In this document: piece after piece, positions 1 through 7,466 of the stretch
Numbering within the stretch: position 1 is the stretch's first letter
Layout: each line of letters starts with the position of its first letter
NCBI RefSeq assembly: GCF_002379585.1
Contig: NZ_DFUE01000048.1
Coordinates: 60,005-83,476, forward strand
Origin: Pseudomonas sp. UBA4194
Lineage (GTDB): Bacteria; Pseudomonadota; Gammaproteobacteria; Pseudomonadales; Pseudomonadaceae
Reading direction: 5' to 3'
DNA: 23,472 nucleotides
Translations under genes and position numbers: made by a program
The notes under the pieces: model-generated
The model's database searches: none
What the model saw: only the letters and a program-made list of their open reading frames with translations
Told to the model about the DNA's origin: nothing

Positions 1-20
1 TGTACGCCGCTCCTACAGGG
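1..20. repeat. Partial REP element (family B)
   Basis: The window opens inside a short repeat reading GTACGCCGCTCCTACAGGG. The same sequence recurs at 11076-11103 and, inverted or diverged, at 9693-9724, 9759-9788 and 6162-6189. It is the right half of a palindromic REP element; the left half lies off the window. It marks the gap before the first gene. Confidence 0.75.
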
Positions 21-57
21 CTTGGTGAACTGAATTCAGCTATGGAGTGGTGGAGTC

Positions 58-999
58 ATGGATAAATCGAGCAAAATTCTCATTCCTGGCGGGGCGGGGC
101 TGGTGGGGCAGAATCTGGTGGCCCACCTCAAGCGTCGCGGCTATACCAATCTGGTGGTGCTGGACAAGCATCGCAACAACCTCGCCGCGCTCAAGCGCAT
201 GCACCCTGAACTCACTATCGAATACGCAGACCTAGCCGAGCCGGGGGCCTGGCAAGTGTTGTTCGACGGTGCCGACGCGGTAGTGATGTTACAGGCGCAG
301 ATTGGCGATCCATCGATCGAGCCGTTCGTGCGCAACAACATCACCGCTACCGAACATATTCTGGCTTGTATCAAGCAGTACGCCATCCCCTATACCGTGC
401 ATATCAGTTCATCGGTGGTTGAGTCGGTGGCTGATGATTTCTATACGCAGACCAAAACCACTCAGGAACAGATCGTACTGGCCAGCGGCATCAACTGCGT
501 GGTGTTGCGCCCTACCCTGATGTTCGGCTGGTTCGATCGCAAGCATCTGGGCTGGCTGTCGCGGTTCATGCAGAAAGTGCCGGTGTTTCCCGTGCCGGGG
601 CATGGCCGTTATATGCGTCAGCCACTGTATGTGGGGGACTTCTGCAGCATTATCGTCAGTTGCCTGGAAACCGGGATCGCCGGCAAGGTGTTCAACGTGA
701 CGGGGCTGGAGAAGATCAACTACATCGACATCATCCGCCAGATCAAGAAAAGCGTGGGGGCCAATGCGCTGATCGTGAAGATCCCCTACAGCCTGTTCTA
801 TACGTTGCTCAAGACCTGGGCCGTGTTTGACAAGAATCCCCCTTTCACCCCTTCCCAGCTCAAGGCGCTGATTGCGCCGGATGAATTCGAGATCATCGAT
901 TGGCCGGCGATTTTCAATGTCACGCCGACGCCCTTCGATGCGGCCATCCATGAGACGTTCAACGATCCGACGTACAGCAAAGTCGTCATGGAGTTCTAA
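58..999 (+). CDS. NAD-dependent epimerase/dehydratase (SDR family)
   Basis: A 313-residue extended short-chain dehydrogenase/reductase of the sugar-epimerase type, probably cytosolic. The N-terminal Rossmann motif GGAGLVGQ (about residues 11-18) should bind NAD(P). The catalytic signature is a serine stretch (residues 117-119) followed by YTQTK (Y129, K133). The RPTLMFG segment is also typical of the family. Length is normal. The ATG at 58 has GGAG copies 2 and 10 bases upstream. The stop codon is one base from the next gene, so the two are probably co-translated. The substrate cannot be read from the sequence; the GtrA protein two genes on suggests a nucleotide- or lipid-linked sugar. Other members of this superfamily act on non-sugar substrates. 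The fold is certain, the role inferred. Confidence 0.85.
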   Translation: MDKSSKILIPGGAGLVGQNLVAHLKRRGYTNLVVLDKHRNNLAALKRMHPELTIEYADLAEPGAWQVLFDGADAVVMLQAQIGDPSIEPFVRNNITATEHILACIKQYAIPYTVHISSSVVESVADDFYTQTKTTQEQIVLASGINCVVLRPTLMFGWFDRKHLGWLSRFMQKVPVFPVPGHGRYMRQPLYVGDFCSIIVSCLETGIAGKVFNVTGLEKINYIDIIRQIKKSVGANALIVKIPYSLFYTLLKTWAVFDKNPPFTPSQLKALIAPDEFEIIDWPAIFNVTPTPFDAAIHETFNDPTYSKVVMEF

Positions 1000-1000
1000 C

Positions 1001-2284
1001 ATGGGCAAGCGTATTGCGGTACTTGGCGCAGGGCCGATGGGTTTGGCTGTGGCTTATCAACTGGCTCGCGATGGGCATTGCCCGGTGATCTACGAGGCGG
1101 ACGACCGCATCGGCGGCATGACTGCATCGTTTGATTTTTCCGGACAGAAGATTGAGCGCTATTACCACTTTCATTGCATTTCGGACCATGCGTTCCTGAA
1201 AGTGCTGGATGAACTCGGCATCGGCGCAAAGATGCGCTGGGTGAAAACGCGCATGGGCTATTGGTATTTGAACCAGGTGCAGGACTGGGGCAATCCGGTC
1301 GCGTTGTTGAAGTTCAAGGGGCTGAGCCTGACGGCGAAGGTGCGATACGGCGCTCACGCGTTCCTCTCGACCAAGCGCGATGACTGGAAGCCATTGGACG
1401 ATGTCGAGGCAACCGGCTGGATCAAACGCTGGGTCGGCGATGAAGCCTATGAGGTGCTGTGGCGGCGCCTGTTCGAGTACAAGTTTCATCACTTCACCGG
1501 CAACTTGTCGGCGGCGTGGATCTGGAGTCGAATCCGCCGTATCGGGCGCTCCCGCTACGACCTGTTCAACGAAAAGCTCGGCTATCTGGAAGGCGGTTCG
1601 GAAACGCTGTTGCAGGCCATGCACGCGGACATTCTGAAAAATGGTGGGCAGATCCACCTGCGCACGCCGGTGCAGGAAGTGCTGATCGAGGATGGCAAGG
1701 CGGCAGGGTTGTTGGTCGAGGGTGAGCGACTGACGTTTGACCGGGTGATCAGCACTATTCCGATTCCCTACATTCCCAAGGTGATTCCTGGATTGCCGGC
1801 CAAGGCGCTGGAACAGTTCAAGGCCAAGAACAACATCGCCGTAGTGTGCGTGATCGTCAAGCTGCGCAAGGCGTTGACCCGCAATTTCTGGCTCAACACC
1901 AATGATCCGGAAATGGATATTCCGGGGATTGTGGAATACAGCAATCTGCATCCGTTGAAGGACCACATTGTGTACGTGCCGTTTTACATTCCTCAGGATG
2001 ATCCGAAGTACAGGGACGATAACCAGGTGTTCATCGATAAGGTGAAGCGCTATTTCCGGAAGATCAATCCATCGTTGCAAGAGAGTGATTTCATCGATGC
2101 GATGGCGAGCCGGTATTACTACGCGCAGCCGATCTGTCAGCCGTCGTATATGGACAGTCTGCCGCCGGTGAATATCATCGAGGGGTTGTGGGTGGCCGAT
2201 ACCTCGTATTACTACCCGGAAGACCGGGGCATCTCCGAGAGTATCGACTTTGGCAGGCAGATGGCGAAGGATGCGGCGCGATGA
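1001..2284 (+). CDS. FAD-dependent NAD(P)-binding oxidoreductase (amine oxidase/UGM-like fold)
   Basis: A 427-residue flavoprotein. The N-terminus carries a dinucleotide-binding motif, GAGPMGLAVAYQLARDGH, ending in an acidic YEADDRIGGM segment. This is the pattern of the flavin amine oxidase, phytoene desaturase and UDP-galactopyranose mutase superfamily. The C-terminal EGLWVADTSYYYPEDRG segment resembles the second FAD-contacting region. I chose the ATG at 1001 because it lies one base after the upstream stop and starts just before the Rossmann motif. An upstream in-frame extension to 872 would overlap the epimerase gene and adds an arginine-rich, unlikely N-terminus. The gene overlaps the next by ATGA (2281-2284). 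Between an epimerase and GtrA it probably modifies a sugar or polyprenyl-linked sugar, but no substrate can be assigned. Confidence 0.82.
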   Translation: MGKRIAVLGAGPMGLAVAYQLARDGHCPVIYEADDRIGGMTASFDFSGQKIERYYHFHCISDHAFLKVLDELGIGAKMRWVKTRMGYWYLNQVQDWGNPVALLKFKGLSLTAKVRYGAHAFLSTKRDDWKPLDDVEATGWIKRWVGDEAYEVLWRRLFEYKFHHFTGNLSAAWIWSRIRRIGRSRYDLFNEKLGYLEGGSETLLQAMHADILKNGGQIHLRTPVQEVLIEDGKAAGLLVEGERLTFDRVISTIPIPYIPKVIPGLPAKALEQFKAKNNIAVVCVIVKLRKALTRNFWLNTNDPEMDIPGIVEYSNLHPLKDHIVYVPFYIPQDDPKYRDDNQVFIDKVKRYFRKINPSLQESDFIDAMASRYYYAQPICQPSYMDSLPPVNIIEGLWVADTSYYYPEDRGISESIDFGRQMAKDAAR

Positions 2285-2682
2285 TGACCTTGTTTGCTTC
2301 GCGGGAGTTTCTGGTTTTCATTTTGACGGGCGGAACTGCGGCGCTGGTGAACGTGTGCTCGCGGTATGTCTATAACCTTTGGATGTCCTTTCCGAATGCG
2401 ATCATTCTGGCGTATCTGACCGGGATGTGTACGGCGTATGCATTGGCGCGGATGTTTGTGTTTCGCCATTCCACGCAGTCGACCGGGCGCTCGATGGTGA
2501 TGTTTTCGTTGGTGAATGTGGTGGCGGTGGTGCAGACGTATGTGATCAGTCTGTTTTTAGCGGAGTATTTCTTGCCGAAGATGGGTGTAGAGGTGTTCGT
2601 GCGGGAGATTGCCCATGGGATTGGTGTAGCGGTGCCGGTTTTTACCAGTTATGTGGGGCACAAGTATTATTCGTTTAGGTGA
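2281..2682 (+). CDS. GtrA family membrane protein
   Basis: A 133-residue protein with four hydrophobic segments at about residues 9-30, 38-60, 72-96 and 108-130. It ends in a short basic and aromatic tail (GHKYYSFR). Size, spacing and the C-terminal aromatic tail match the GtrA family, whose members are thought to flip undecaprenyl- or decaprenyl-phosphate-linked sugars across the inner membrane for O-antigen glucosylation or cell-wall arabinan. Translation starts at the ATG overlapping the previous stop, either the first or second of two adjacent ATG codons. The partner glycosyltransferase usually next to GtrA is not in the window; it may lie upstream of position 1. The REP cluster at 2721-2917 ends this operon. 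Confidence 0.85.
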   Translation: MMTLFASREFLVFILTGGTAALVNVCSRYVYNLWMSFPNAIILAYLTGMCTAYALARMFVFRHSTQSTGRSMVMFSLVNVVAVVQTYVISLFLAEYFLPKMGVEVFVREIAHGIGVAVPVFTSYVGHKYYSFR

Positions 2683-2720
2683 GGCTGCGGGGTGGGATTG
2701 GCTTTTGTGGTGGATGTGAG

Positions 2721-2755
2721 GGCCTCATCGCGGGCAGAGCCCGCTCCCACAGGGG
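2721..2755 (+). repeat. REP element (family A), left arm of inverted pair
   Basis: A 35-base REP with the core GCGGGCAGAGCCCGC, able to fold as CGGGC-AGA-GCCCG and followed by TCCCACAGGGG. It is the near-exact inverse (34 of 35 bases) of the copy at 2883-2917. It sits 38 bases after the GtrA stop. Confidence 0.9.
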
Positions 2756-2882
2756 ATTGTGCTGTGGCAAAGAGCCTGCTCCCACAGGGGGGACCGTGCT
2801 GTGGCGAAGAGCCCGCTCCCAAAGGGGGACTATGCTGTGGCGAAGAACCCTCTCCCACTATAGGACTGTGCTGCGGCGAGGA
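2756..2882 (+). repeat. Degenerate tandem repeats between the REP arms
   Basis: Four partial units begin with GCTGTGGC or GCTGCGGC at 2761, 2798, 2834 and 2870, a period of 36-37 bases. Each of the first three carries a decayed REP half (AGAGCCTGCTCCCACAGG, AGAGCCCGCTCCCAAAGG, AGAACCCTCTCCCACTA) that has lost the palindromic left half. The block lies between the two intact, inverted REPs. I see no credible gene in the stretch from 2683 to 2934. Confidence 0.75.
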
Positions 2883-2917
2883 TCCCTGTGGGAGCGGGCT
2901 CTGCCCGCGATGAGGCC
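2883..2917 (-). repeat. REP element (family A), right arm of inverted pair
   Basis: The inverse of the copy at 2721-2755, with a core reading GGAGCGGGCTCTGCCCGCGA on the + strand. It lies 17 bases from the recR stop codon, so the pair fills the gap between the convergent GtrA and recR genes. Structures like this often stabilise 3' ends or stop transcription. Confidence 0.9.
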
Positions 2918-2934
2918 AGCGCAGTCGCTGAAAA

Positions 2935-3537
2935 TCACAGCGAGATCGGCTTACGCCCCGCAAACGAGTGGGCCAGCGTTCCGCCATCCACCAACTCCAG
3001 CTCTCCACCCAACGGCACGCCATGGGCGATGCGCGAGGCGATGAGGCCTTTCTTCGCCAGTAGCTGAGCGATGTAGTGGGCGGTGGCTTCCCCTTCGACC
3101 GTGGGGTTGGTGGCCAGGATCACTTCGGTGAAGCTGCCCTGCTCTTCTATCCGCGCCATCAACTGCGGAATGCCAATCGCTTCAGGGCCCAGCCCATCCA
3201 GCGGCGACAGGTGCCCCTTGAGCACGAAGTAGCGCCCACGGTAGCCGGTCTGCTCGACGGCATATACATCCATCGGCCCTTCCACCACGCACAGCAGCGT
3301 GTCGTCGCGCCGGGGGTCGGCGCATTGCGGGCACAGCTCTTCTTCGGTGAGGGTACGGCACTGACGGCAATGGCCGACACCTTCCATGGCCTGGCTCAGC
3401 GCCTGGGCCAGACGGCTGCCGCCGCTGCGGTCACGCTCGAGCAGCTGCAGAGCCATGCGCTGGGCAGATTTCTGACCGACGCCTGGCAAGGTGCGCAGCG
3501 AGTCGATCAGTTGGCGAATCAGGGGGCTGAAGCTCAT
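2935..3537 (-). CDS. recR: Recombination mediator protein RecR
   Basis: A 200-residue protein of the standard RecR length. With RecO, and RecF in some settings, it loads RecA at single-stranded gaps during recombinational repair. Visible in order are an N-terminal helix-hairpin-helix (LRTLPGVGQKSAQRMA, about residues 14-29), a four-cysteine zinc finger (C57, C60, C69, C72), and a Toprim domain with VVEGPMD (about 84-90) and the ATNPTVEG segment. All key residues are intact. The ATG at 3537 gives the exact family N-terminus MSFSPLI; no strong Shine-Dalgarno is visible. It lies 66 bases downstream of the oxidoreductase gene and may be read with it. In many bacteria it directly follows dnaX-ybaB, but here another gene and a terminator intervene. 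Confidence 0.98.
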   Translation of the reverse strand: MSFSPLIRQLIDSLRTLPGVGQKSAQRMALQLLERDRSGGSRLAQALSQAMEGVGHCRQCRTLTEEELCPQCADPRRDDTLLCVVEGPMDVYAVEQTGYRGRYFVLKGHLSPLDGLGPEAIGIPQLMARIEEQGSFTEVILATNPTVEGEATAHYIAQLLAKKGLIASRIAHGVPLGGELELVDGGTLAHSFAGRKPISL

Positions 3538-3603
3538 GGTAATACGGCCTGCGAAGACAACGAGACGCGGTTTATACCCGCGCCTCCCGGTGAGGTCAAA
3601 TCC

Positions 3604-4638
3604 TTATGCCTCGGACACCTTGACCACCAACTTGCCGAAGTTATGGCCTTGCAACAGGCCGATAAACGCTTCGGGTGCCTGCTCCAGGCCTTCGACCACG
3701 TCCTCGCGGAACTTGATCTTGCCATCACGCACCCACGGCACCATGGCCGAGAAGAATTCCGAATGGCGGTCGCCGAAATCATCGAACACGATGAAGCCCT
3801 GCATGCGTACGCGTTTGGTCAGCAGCATGCGCGGCAGCAAGCCGAAACGGTCAGGGCCTTCCGGCAGCTCGGTCTGGTTGTAGGCAGCAATCAGACCACA
3901 CACCGGGATCCGCGCCTTGGCGTTGAGCAACGGCATGACCGCGTCAAACACCTTGCCGCCAACGTTTTCGAAGTAGACATCGATGCCTTTGTCGCAGGCC
4001 TGGGCGAGGTCTTCGGCAAAGGTCTCGCTTTTGTGGTCGACGCAGGCGTCGAAGCCCAGCTCTTCCACCACGTAACGGCATTTATCCGGCCCACCCGCAA
4101 TGCCCACCACTTTCAGCCCTTTGATCTTGCCGATCTGCCCCACCACCGAGCCGACGGCGCCGGATGCGGCGGCCACTACCAGGGTTTCACCTTCCTTGGG
4201 CTGCCCGATGTGAGTCAGGCCCATGAACGCGGTCATGCCGGGCATGCCCAGCACGCCTACTGCCATGGATGGGCTGGGGATACCGGCCGGCAGTGGCATG
4301 ACATCGCTGCCATCGCTGATGCTGTGGGTCTGCCAGCCAGTGCTGCCGACCACCAAGTCGCCTTCACGGAATTTGGGGTTCTTGGATGTTTCTACGACGC
4401 TGACGGCGCCGCCGGTCATGACTTCGCCGATTTCGACTGGGGCGGCGTAGGACGGCGCGTCGCTCATGCGGCCGCGCATGTAGGGGTCCAGGGACAGGTA
4501 GAGGGTGCGCAGCAGGATTTGGCCGTCTTCAAGATCAGGCAGGGCCTCGCGTTCCAGGCGGAAGTTCTCGGGCGTGGGCGCGCCCTTGGGGCGGGAGGCG
4601 AGAACGAAGCGCTGGTTGAGGGTCATTTCTTGGGACAT
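3604..4638 (-). CDS. NADP-dependent MDR oxidoreductase (CurA / leukotriene B4 dehydrogenase-like)
   Basis: A 344-residue zinc-independent medium-chain dehydrogenase/reductase. The segment LYLSLDPYMRGRM (about residues 46-58) and the nucleotide-binding AAASGAVGSVVGQI (about 156-169) are hallmarks of the group containing E. coli CurA and mammalian prostaglandin/leukotriene reductases. These reduce the C=C bond of alpha,beta-unsaturated aldehydes and ketones with NADPH. Length equals that of CurA. The zinc-ligand cysteine cluster of classical alcohol dehydrogenases is absent. The start at 4638 is supported by AAGGAG nine bases upstream; an internal ATG at 4626 is possible. It sits between the ybaB terminator and recR and is unrelated in function to its replication and repair neighbours. 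A detoxification role is inferred. Confidence 0.92.
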   Translation of the reverse strand: MSQEMTLNQRFVLASRPKGAPTPENFRLEREALPDLEDGQILLRTLYLSLDPYMRGRMSDAPSYAAPVEIGEVMTGGAVSVVETSKNPKFREGDLVVGSTGWQTHSISDGSDVMPLPAGIPSPSMAVGVLGMPGMTAFMGLTHIGQPKEGETLVVAAASGAVGSVVGQIGKIKGLKVVGIAGGPDKCRYVVEELGFDACVDHKSETFAEDLAQACDKGIDVYFENVGGKVFDAVMPLLNAKARIPVCGLIAAYNQTELPEGPDRFGLLPRMLLTKRVRMQGFIVFDDFGDRHSEFFSAMVPWVRDGKIKFREDVVEGLEQAPEAFIGLLQGHNFGKLVVKVSEA

Positions 4639-4721
4639 TGCGGCGGGCTCCTTGTGGAATGCTATAGGGGGAAGACAGCGGCTCGGGGATGGGCGTTCAG
4701 TTGGGGTGCTGTTGTGGGGGA

Positions 4722-4761
4722 TGGTCCCCTCACCCCAGCCCTCTCCCTAGGGGAGAGGGAG
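4722..4761 (+). repeat. Repeat family C, left arm of a long inverted repeat
   Basis: TGGTCCCCTCACCCCAGCCC is followed by a short internal palindrome CTCTCCCTAGGGGAGAG. The first 26 bases (4722-4747) are the inverse of 4815-4840 with one mismatch. Related copies occur at 9055-9104 and 19487-19532. This family differs in sequence from the REP elements in the window. Confidence 0.85.
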
Positions 4762-4800
4762 CCGATCACCGCTAGTCGCAACACCGCGTACTGCCTTTTG

Positions 4801-4840
4801 CCCCCTCTCCCTGAGGGAGAGGGTTGGGGTGAGGGGACCA
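4801..4840 (-). repeat. Repeat family C, right arm of a long inverted repeat
   Basis: The inverted partner of 4722-4761, with its own internal palindrome CCTCTCCCTGAGGGAGAGG and then the TTGGGGTGAGGGGACCA arm. The arms are separated by about 50 bases. Together they occupy most of the gap between the MDR oxidoreductase start and the ybaB terminator. Confidence 0.85.
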
Positions 4841-4876
4841 TTCACCGCAAATAACCACCACAACCCGATACCACCC

Positions 4877-4908
4877 AAAAAAAATGCCAGGCAAACGCCT
4901 GGCATTTT
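4877..4908 (-). terminator. Intrinsic terminator after dnaX-ybaB
   Basis: A perfect 12-base stem (AAAATGCCAGGC, 4881-4892, pairing with 4897-4908) has a 4-base loop. On the - strand it is followed by a run of eight T (4877-4884). It begins 20 bases after the ybaB stop and should end the dnaX-ybaB transcript before the oxidoreductase gene. The + strand side also ends in TTTT, so it could work in both directions. Confidence 0.92.
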
Positions 4909-4927
4909 CATTTCCAACCTGGACACC

Positions 4928-5254
4928 TTAGAACGGCATCTTGAACCCGGGCGGCAGTTGCATGCCGGAGGTCATGCCGGACATCTTGTCCTGGCTGTTC
5001 GCTTCGATCTTGCGTACGGCGTCGTTGACCGCGGCGGCGATCAGGTCTTCCAGCACGTCTTTGTCTTCCTGCATCAGGCTGTCGTCCAAGGAGACGCGCT
5101 TGACGTCGTGGCGACCGGTCATCACCACGCTGACCAGGCCAGCACCGGACTGGCCGGTCACTTCGGCTTTGGCCAGTTCTTCCTGCATCTGGGCCATTTT
5201 TTCCTGCATCTGCTGCGCCTGCTTCATCAGGCCGGCCATGCCACCTTTCATCAT
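4928..5254 (-). CDS. ybaB: YbaB/EbfC nucleoid-associated DNA-binding protein
   Basis: A 108-residue protein of the YbaB/EbfC family: small dimeric proteins that bind DNA, coat the nucleoid and are usually encoded between dnaX and recR. The N-terminus MMKGGMAGLMKQAQQMQEKM is a methionine- and glutamine-rich coiled-coil helix typical of the family. The middle segment VSVVMTGRHDVKRVSLDDSL forms the sheet, and a Met/Pro/Gly-rich tail follows. I chose the ATG at 5254, next to a second ATG, because a GAGGTG ribosome site lies about eight bases upstream. An upstream extension to 5365 would add 37 residues unlike the family. It lies 73 bases after dnaX, and the gap contains a 7-base stem (5285-5291 with 5307-5313). 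It is probably co-transcribed with dnaX. Confidence 0.95.
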   Translation of the reverse strand: MMKGGMAGLMKQAQQMQEKMAQMQEELAKAEVTGQSGAGLVSVVMTGRHDVKRVSLDDSLMQEDKDVLEDLIAAAVNDAVRKIEANSQDKMSGMTSGMQLPPGFKMPF

Positions 5255-5327
5255 GGGGTTCACCTCAAGGGTCGATGGGTTGTGACCGCGCGGCGCCGGG
5301 GCGATTGCGCGGTGTCGGGTATTCAGC

Positions 5328-7445
5328 TTACTGAGTTGGGCTCGCCACGGCTTCGACAGGTTCAATAGTATCGTTACGAATGGTTGCGCCGAACTGTTGC
5401 AGCATTTGTTGGATGAACGGGTCGCCCTGGATCGACGCCTCGGCGTCTTTCTGCCGATTGGCCCGCTTGCGCGCAGCCGCCTGGGCCGGGGTTTCCTGTT
5501 CGGGCCGCACCAGCTCGATGGTCAGCGTGAGGGTGCGGTTGTGGTATTGGTTCAGGGCATCGTTCAAGCGCCGCTGTTGGGTGGCGTTGAACAAGGCACT
5601 GTGGGCCGGGTCCAGGTGCAGCAGCCAGGCGTCACCGTCCACGGCGATCAGCGTGCAGTTGGCGGCGATGCTGCCGGTCATGCCGGAAATAGGCAGTTTT
5701 GGAAACAGCTCAAGCCATTCGAGCGCCAGGCCGGTGGCGGGTTGGGACGCCGGAAGCACTTCGGGTTCAGGCTCCACCGGGGTGTCGTGGACTGTCTCGC
5801 TGGCCAGCTCGTCGAGGTAGCTGTAGGCGGCACCGTCCATTTCCGGAGCGTAGTAGTCCTCGTCCAGCGGCGGCTCGTCGTCGCGATCCATGCCAGCCGG
5901 GGCGTATTCGACAGGCTCGGCGTCCTGGGCGAAGGCGGCGGTTTCGGTTTCCGGCGCGTCGGGGACAGCACTGGCCGGGGTCGGCGCGGGCATCGGCGTT
6001 AGCGCGGGTTGCTCGGCCACGGTGTCCAGGATGGGCTCTGGGGCGATGGGCGCGGCAGGCGCGGGGTCGTTCCAGGGAAGGTCGATGACCTCTTCCGCAG
6101 GCGTTGATGCCAGGGCCGCGTCATCGGCCGCGGGGGTGGCCTGGGGTTCCGAGGGGGATTCTTCGCGCCCGTACGCTGCGCCTACAGGGTCCGCGGTGGG
6201 TTGGGGTACGGCGTCCGGCGCCAGGGTAGGCTCTGGCTTGGGTACCGCGGTGGGGCTGGACGCGGATGAATCCGCTGCTACGGCCACTGAGTTGGCGGAA
6301 TCAACTGTGGCTTGGCTGATCCCCACTGGCTTTAGCGGTTGGCTGGGTCCTTCGCTGGTACCCGCCGGGCGGAACGCCAGCATGCGCAGCAAAACCATTT
6401 CGAAGCCGCTGCGCAGGTCCGGCGCCAGGGGCAGATCGCGACGACCGATCAGGCCCATCTGGTAATAGAACTGCACATCTTCAGCCGGCAGCGCCTGAGC
6501 CACTGCCAGTACGCGATCACGATCACCCTGCCCGTTGTCCACGGCCTCGGGCAGCGCCTGGGCCACCGCGACGCGGTGCAGCACATTGAGCATCTCGGCC
6601 AGCACGCCGTTCCAGTCCGGGCCCTGCTCGGCCAGATGCCGCACGGCTTCGAGCAGGCCCCGTGCATCGCCTTCGAGCAGTGCCTGAAGCACGCCATAGA
6701 CCTGGCCGTGATCCAGCGTACCGAGCATGGCGCGCACGTCGGCGGCCAACACCTTGCCTTCACCGAAAGCGATGGCCTGGTCGGTGAGGCTCATGGCATC
6801 GCGCATCGAACCGTCGGCGGCGCGACCTAGCAACCACAGGGCGTCATCTTCGAATGGCACGTTCTCCACGCCCAGCACATGGCTGAGGTGTTCGACCACG
6901 CGCTCGGGCGTCATGTTCTTCAGGGAGAACTGCAGACACCGGGAAAGAATGGTCGCCGGCAGCTTTTGCGGATCGGTGGTCGCGAGGATGAATTTGACGT
7001 AGGGCGGCGGCTCTTCCAAAGTCTTGAGCAAGGCGTTGAACGAGTGACTGGAAAGCATGTGCACTTCGTCGATCAGGTAGACCTTGAAGCGGCCGCGGCT
7101 TGGAGCATATTGAACGTTGTCGAGCAGTTCGCGGGTGTCCTCGACCTTGGTGCGGCTGGCGGCGTCGATCTCGATCAGGTCAACGAAACGGCCTTCGTCG
7201 ATTTCGCGGCACACCGAGCACTCGCCGCAAGGCGTGGAGGTGATGCCGGTCTCGCAATTCACGCATTTGGCAATGATGCGGGCAATGGTAGTCTTGCCCA
7301 CACCACGGGTACCCGTGAAAAGGTAGGCATGGTGCAGGCGCTGGTTGTCCAGCGCGTTGATCAGAGCCTTGAGCACATGGGTCTGGCCAACCATTTCGCG
7401 GAACGAGCGCGGACGCCATTTACGTGCAAGAACCTGATAACTCAT
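5328..7445 (-). CDS. dnaX: DNA polymerase III subunits tau/gamma
   Basis: A 705-residue clamp-loader ATPase that couples polymerase III cores to the beta-clamp loader at the replication fork. The start at 7445 gives the conserved MSYQVLARKWRP; an in-frame ATG at 7463 would add six residues. Domains: Walker A GTRGVGKTT (about 45-53), zinc cysteines C64, C73, C76 and C79, DEVH box (126-129), and sensor/arginine-finger SRC (168-170). A Pro/Ala/Glu-rich linker spans roughly 370-560. The C-terminal tau domain starts near LEWLELFPKLPISG. I saw no A-AAA-AAG heptamer like the E. coli frameshift site, so a gamma form by that route is not supported. The linker holds REP-like DNA at 6162-6189. The 5' leader can form alternative hairpins. 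Confidence 0.98.
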   Translation of the reverse strand: MSYQVLARKWRPRSFREMVGQTHVLKALINALDNQRLHHAYLFTGTRGVGKTTIARIIAKCVNCETGITSTPCGECSVCREIDEGRFVDLIEIDAASRTKVEDTRELLDNVQYAPSRGRFKVYLIDEVHMLSSHSFNALLKTLEEPPPYVKFILATTDPQKLPATILSRCLQFSLKNMTPERVVEHLSHVLGVENVPFEDDALWLLGRAADGSMRDAMSLTDQAIAFGEGKVLAADVRAMLGTLDHGQVYGVLQALLEGDARGLLEAVRHLAEQGPDWNGVLAEMLNVLHRVAVAQALPEAVDNGQGDRDRVLAVAQALPAEDVQFYYQMGLIGRRDLPLAPDLRSGFEMVLLRMLAFRPAGTSEGPSQPLKPVGISQATVDSANSVAVAADSSASSPTAVPKPEPTLAPDAVPQPTADPVGAAYGREESPSEPQATPAADDAALASTPAEEVIDLPWNDPAPAAPIAPEPILDTVAEQPALTPMPAPTPASAVPDAPETETAAFAQDAEPVEYAPAGMDRDDEPPLDEDYYAPEMDGAAYSYLDELASETVHDTPVEPEPEVLPASQPATGLALEWLELFPKLPISGMTGSIAANCTLIAVDGDAWLLHLDPAHSALFNATQQRRLNDALNQYHNRTLTLTIELVRPEQETPAQAAARKRANRQKDAEASIQGDPFIQQMLQQFGATIRNDTIEPVEAVASPTQ
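6162..6189 (-). repeat. REP-like sequence (family B) inside the dnaX linker
   Basis: On the + strand this 28-base segment matches the intergenic REP at 11076-11103 at 24 of 28 positions; it includes TTCGCG, GTACGC and CCTACAGGG. It lies inside dnaX and encodes the in-frame linker peptide PVGAAYGRE. The palindrome is partly broken, as expected after adaptation to coding. Confidence 0.65.
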
Positions 7446-7466
7446 TGAAAACCGTCGCGACATGAA

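Noticed and set aside
986..2080. A 364-codon open frame on the - strand opposite the flavoprotein gene
   Set aside because: Shadow of a gene with a clear Rossmann motif and coupled neighbours.
3076..4854. A 592-codon open frame on the + strand
   Set aside because: It spans the complement of both recR and the MDR oxidoreductase, plus a repeat. No family resemblance.
5328..7445. Programmed -1 frameshift site in dnaX
   Set aside because: I looked for an A-AAA-AAG heptamer on the coding strand and saw none; the longest A or T runs are too short.
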